Notes under the pieces: generated by a model
What the model was told of the DNA's origin: nothing
Databases searched by the model: none
What the model saw: the letters and a program-made list of their open reading frames with translations, nothing else
Shown: positions 5,601-7,585 of the stretch, piece by piece
Numbering within the stretch: the first letter of the stretch is position 1
Layout of the letters: the number at the start of each line of letters is the position of its first letter
Translations under genes and position numbers: made by a program
Source: Lentisphaeria bacterium
Lineage (GTDB): Bacteria; Verrucomicrobiota; Lentisphaeria; Oligosphaerales; Oligosphaeraceae
Direction of reading: 5' to 3'
Assembly (NCBI GenBank): GCA_016303095.1
Contig: JAEDMH010000110.1
Coordinates: forward strand, 1-7,585
DNA length: 7,585 bases

Positions 5601-7585
5601 GGCAGCTATGATTCCGCCGCGGACATCACCGAGGTCACCTACTCCGACCAGTTTGGCGCCGCCGCCCAGAACCAGATCTGGCTGGGCCCCGGCAGCGAGC
5701 CTGTGGGAACCCACCACCTGGGCTTCCTCGATGAAATTGACAGCGCCACTCTCCAGCGCATCGCCTACTACAGCCAGACGGGAATGACCTTCCCCTCTGA
5801 GCCCATCGTCAACAACGGCACCAGCCTGGACAACGAGAAGATCAACCAGGTGAAGGAGTTCCTCACCACCTGGACCGCCGAGGGCAACGGGGCCTGGATC
5901 GACGGCTCTGTGGATGACTCCCTCCAGTATGTGGCCGCCCACGACACCCTGCTCCTGGGACGCTCTGTGACCGACGGCTTCACCGGCGCCGCTCTCACCG
6001 CCGCCGAAAATCTCTACTATGTGGATCTGGATCAGAGCGAGAGCCTCACCCGGGCCGACTTCATCTGGAAGGACGGCAACGGGGATGGCGCCTGGAGCGC
6101 CACTCCCGCTACCGAGGATGTGGCCCTGGGCAGCGCCACCCCCGGGCAGATGAACTGGAAGACCCCCGTCACCGCCAATGACTTCCGGGTCATCCTCTAC
6201 CGGAATGGCGGCACCGCCACCAACGTCCGGGTGGATCAGGTCACCGACGCCAAGGGCAACCCCCTCACCAACGCCACCGCCACCATCCGCTGCCGTCTGG
6301 TCATCAGCCCCACCATGACCAACACCAGCACCGAGCCCATCCCCAGCGGCGTGGAAACCATCGAGGTGCGCCCCTTCGCCGACGCCATCTATGACGCCAA
6401 CGACAATGTGGCCTCCGAAACCTCCACCTCCGGAGAACTGCCCCTCTCCGCCATCGGCGGTCTCTTCCTCTGCAAGAGCTCTCTGGGGCCTGACAACGGC
6501 TCCATCGCCCTCCGCTTCTCTAAGCGCATCGTGGGCAACGCCAGCGGCACCAAGCCCATGAACCTGCTGAAGATTGCGGAAGACGAAAGAATGGTGGATT
6601 CCCAGCTGGGCGTCTCCTCCATTGAATTGAAGTCCACCATCACCTCCAAGAACTTCAAGGCCTATGCGGTCTACAGCGACAACAGCGAGTCCCAGCTGAC
6701 CTTGGTCCACAATACCAAGGGATACTACAATGGCGGACTCTTCCACCGGGAAGGCTCCAACTATGTGGTCATCGACCTGCTGGCCGGGGGGAACATGGAT
6801 GCCAACCTGCCCCTCCTGGCGCCCTCTGGCAAGACCCTCAAGGCCATCCGCCTGGAGTTCCAGAACATCTACGACTACCAGGGCGACAAGCTCACGGACG
6901 CTTCCGTGACCCTGACGGCCCACGCTCCCTTCCAGCCCGGCATGGCCGGACTCCTGCCTCCCATGTTCTCCAACAAGAAGGGAAGCTACACCTTCATCCA
7001 CGCCCCCGGCTGCGAGAGCGGCAATCCTGACATGGATCCCAGCCATGTCATCGGCACCGTGGACTCCCCCAGCGGGACCGTCCACCCCGGATACTTCGGC
7101 GATCCCAAGTATGTCTGGGTCAAGGCTGACAACTCCAATGGCGTCTATGCCTTCCAGCATGACCTGGTGGATACCACTCTCGAAGACGGCGTGGACGCCG
7201 GCGAGATGTATCTGGGCATGTACTACCGCGACTTGGATGCGGACGGCCGCATCGATGCCGTGGACATGAACTTCTTCAACCCCTGGGGCCACGATCCCAA
7301 GTTCCCTGCCGAACTGACCGTGGGCGCTAAAGCCGCCGAACGCTTCGTGATCTGGGTCCACTCCGACGATCCCGAGAATGTGGAGACCAAGGTTTCCAAT
7401 GAGGGCATTGCCTGGAGCGGTTTCCCCGGCCTCTCCTCCTATCCTCTGAATAGCACCACCAAAGATGCCCGCCTCAACCAGGCTCTGGAAGCCACCGATG
7501 TGCCCACTGGATGGAGAAAGGCGGAGGTGACCAGCGTCACCGTCATCCAGCAGAACGCCAACCATCCCCTCACCGGGGCCCTGGG
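2673..7585 (+). CDS. Secreted C10-family (streptopain-like) cysteine protease, very large multidomain protein, 3' end outside the window
   Basis: The frame is open for 1637 codons from the ATG at 2673 to the window edge, with no stop. Residues 1 to about 24 form a signal peptide: Lys3 and Arg7, then a hydrophobic core IAAFALILGV and a small-residue end LYGA. A C10 propeptide follows (29-105, with VVAGDDRVSPIL), then the catalytic domain (about 150-440, Cys222 and His384), then at least 1190 further residues of domains described separately. Typical C10 enzymes are about 400 residues; longer ones with C-terminal modules exist. The protein is probably exported and either released or held at the cell surface to cut extracellular protein; its anchor, if any, lies beyond the edge. 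The body uses mainly C/G-ending codons, while the first 20 or so use more A/T-ending ones, as is common in signal peptides. The substrate is unknown. Confidence 0.88.
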   Translation, partial: MLKGLVRLGIAAFALILGVNLYGALVEEETALRLAQGWLSSQGNPVVQDGVAREVAQAVAIEADGVVYAYAVNFAPEGFMVVAGDDRVSPILFYSAEGAFDPSPANPLRWITMGDMEGRLALAEEECPEKKLRGADVETPEYYQGNQSEWAQYTSPKTRAWQTTTIEDVWVPYFTKTKWSQSSITDANSGTTYACYNYYTPTPTVDGPAWEEGNPYNSVSGCTATTMAQVIRYFEWPQRRLGTFSRTVSVGHADNMMKKTYKVDMVSMGGDGNGGAYDWSLMTYNPGASRSKPDFQENGDENYKMIGRLMRDAGVAIGVHYYCNVGGETSGNVSSTALKHFDFVSRSSGGANTMDAIRASVDARRPVPVSISAAINLSEGSAGHSIYIDGYGTHNGRWFYHMNMGWGDGGTNGWYNLDEHFASTWNKNVSINAVNIYRNMKLQPNEDLNGSIISGRITDANGVPLAGVKASIRKEGETDTWLTMLAWYDRVDGGDSRSLVTVGGAGYGAENYRNATDAKGIWAIDKVTAGNYEIVLEKEGYVFLGQKTVNVNGNKWGLNFVAVPQEVGELALASWSLEGTTLTLKFNRAIGGVHVNPNGITLTDGGSTFSLKECPFAYAAESDTIVVNVESLGVLTDPLLNLASHFLYYDVDGVSDHTDTYNVPVINVGPAISGQTQGEVAPAALVTAITRGGNDFLAAGNVLSFQVDATGEVDVNDFRVTVTPDYTGAEGSYAQVRGTQMPPVALGTLEGNVLTVNVGEGYGFVRVDYIPAEGSAFLKGETYMVDNAAPSIISASINKLDARQYVTLNFNKPVGGSGTVDKIQGVNLGTDGNVYRFAETAENGLVVFKKGASETPDGVYDSAFDTMMWGSGLAKGQAAAGNFGQLIDNGKISLRVKATVVIINIDEKIEIGYLRWVDVDDDGVFTLGVDGFIIQYCNEINNKNGRTMNDLYVLDSSNWSRPLTPQPATYGPMKEDGSYDSAADITEVTYSDQFGAAAQNQIWLGPGSEPVGTHHLGFLDEIDSATLQRIAYYSQTGMTFPSEPIVNNGTSLDNEKINQVKEFLTTWTAEGNGAWIDGSVDDSLQYVAAHDTLLLGRSVTDGFTGAALTAAENLYYVDLDQSESLTRADFIWKDGNGDGAWSATPATEDVALGSATPGQMNWKTPVTANDFRVILYRNGGTATNVRVDQVTDAKGNPLTNATATIRCRLVISPTMTNTSTEPIPSGVETIEVRPFADAIYDANDNVASETSTSGELPLSAIGGLFLCKSSLGPDNGSIALRFSKRIVGNASGTKPMNLLKIAEDERMVDSQLGVSSIELKSTITSKNFKAYAVYSDNSESQLTLVHNTKGYYNGGLFHREGSNYVVIDLLAGGNMDANLPLLAPSGKTLKAIRLEFQNIYDYQGDKLTDASVTLTAHAPFQPGMAGLLPPMFSNKKGSYTFIHAPGCESGNPDMDPSHVIGTVDSPSGTVHPGYFGDPKYVWVKADNSNGVYAFQHDLVDTTLEDGVDAGEMYLGMYYRDLDADGRIDAVDMNFFNPWGHDPKFPAELTVGAKAAERFVIWVHSDDPENVETKVSNEGIAWSGFPGLSSYPLNSTTKDARLNQALEATDVPTGWRKAEVTSVTVIQQNANHPLTGAL
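2757..3992 (+). other. Propeptide and C10 peptidase catalytic domain of the large protease
   Basis: The inhibitory propeptide starts with ETALRLAQGWLSS (29-41) and carries GFMVVAGDDRVSPILFYS (78-95), matching the conserved F-V-V/I-V-A-G-D-D pattern of streptopain-family propeptides. It normally keeps the zymogen inactive until cleaved. The catalytic cysteine is Cys222 in NPYNSVSGCTATTMAQVIRY; YDW (277-279) is the conserved Y-D-W. The catalytic histidine is His384 in GHSIYIDGYG. Asn403 in HMNMGWG lies in the final conserved block, followed by NGWYNL. Both catalytic residues and their contexts are intact, so the enzyme is probably active. The block reads N-M-G-W-G where SpeB has N-W-G-W-G; I believe this variant occurs in other C10 members. 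Confidence 0.85.
5424..5463 (+). other. Dockerin/EF-hand-like calcium loop 1 in the protease stalk
   Basis: Residues 918-930 read DVDDDGVFTLGVD and are followed by GFIIQY. The pattern D-x-D-x-D-G-x-F-x-L-x-x-D-G-(hydrophobic)-x-x-x-Y resembles the short dockerin-like repeats seen in secreted multidomain proteins (DVDGDG...LTDGLL..RY). Asp918, Asp920, Asp922 and Asp930 are the likely ligands. Confidence 0.5.
7230..7265 (+). other. Dockerin/EF-hand-like calcium loop 2 in the protease stalk
   Basis: Residues 1520-1531 read DLDADGRIDAVD, a perfect 12-residue EF-hand/dockerin loop with Asp at positions 1, 3, 5, 9 and 12 and Gly at 6. It is followed by MNFF, as in a dockerin helix. Only one such loop is visible before the window edge is approached. 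True type I dockerins carry two loops, so this may be a single calcium site. Confidence 0.6.

Larger units (their letters stand above)
4020..7585 (+). other. C-terminal stalk: carboxypeptidase-regulatory-like domain, Ig-like modules and Ca-loop modules
   Basis: Residues 450-561 begin SGRITDANGVPLAGVKASIR and end in a beta-rich NYEIVLEKEGYVF stretch, as in carboxypeptidase-regulatory-like (transthyretin-fold) domains, here with a roughly 50-residue insert. Three Ig-like starts share the pattern L-x-F-(N/S)-(K/R)-x-(I/V)-x-G: TLTLKFNRAIGG (near 586), YVTLNFNKPVGG (near 810) and SIALRFSKRIVG (near 1282), resembling SbsA-type bacterial Ig-like repeats. NDFRV occurs twice (717 and 1170), each about 90-110 residues before one of these strands, suggesting duplicated units. 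Such stalks usually position a catalytic domain away from the cell or bind surfaces. Domain names are inferred from motifs read by eye. Confidence 0.55.

Noticed and set aside
2658..7565. Long minus-strand frame that could be called a 1635-residue protein
   Set aside because: It is in codon register with the + strand C10 protease, which has a signal peptide, ribosome binding site and clear family motifs. The antisense translation is low-complexity with no recognisable domain.

Overview
The window looks like chromosomal DNA from a GC-rich Gram-negative-type bacterium. The supporting signs are C/G-ending codons, a CCA-encoding tRNA, a rho-independent terminator, EpmA (an enzyme of EF-P modification) and a XerD-type recombinase. 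A secreted C10 (streptopain-like) protease with a very long Ig-like, calcium-loop-bearing C-terminus is a profile I associate with Lentisphaerota, Kiritimatiellota, Planctomycetota or Bacteroidota. I cannot place the genome more exactly, and that placement is inference.

Left part (1-1250, + strand): a 22-bp tandem repeat runs in from the window edge. A predicted promoter, tRNA-Lys(CTT) and a strong hairpin/T-tract terminator follow. About 20 nt after the terminator comes epmA, encoding a LysRS-like enzyme that attaches beta-lysine to elongation factor P. Its partners epmB and efp are not in the window.

Middle (1281-2195, - strand): xerD encodes a complete tyrosine recombinase with all six catalytic residues. 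It converges on epmA with 30 nt between the stop codons. Next is a 477-nt gene-free interval (2196-2672) with a purine-rich tract, two perfect 7-bp-stem inverted repeats, a predicted promoter with a 7-bp tandem repeat in its spacer, and a good Shine-Dalgarno sequence.

Right part (2673-7585, + strand): one open reading frame starts at 2673 and runs off the right edge without a stop, giving at least 1637 residues. It encodes a secreted cysteine protease of family C10: signal peptide, inhibitory propeptide and Cys/His catalytic domain, then a stalk of at least 1190 residues with a carboxypeptidase-regulatory-like domain, Ig-like modules and dockerin/EF-hand-like loops. A 1635-codon open frame on the opposite strand, in codon register with it, is a composition artefact.

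The three protein genes have no obvious shared pathway: translation-factor modification, chromosome dimer resolution and extracellular proteolysis. I found no phage, transposon, CRISPR or defence system. The least ordinary item is the large C10 protease and its regulatory leader.
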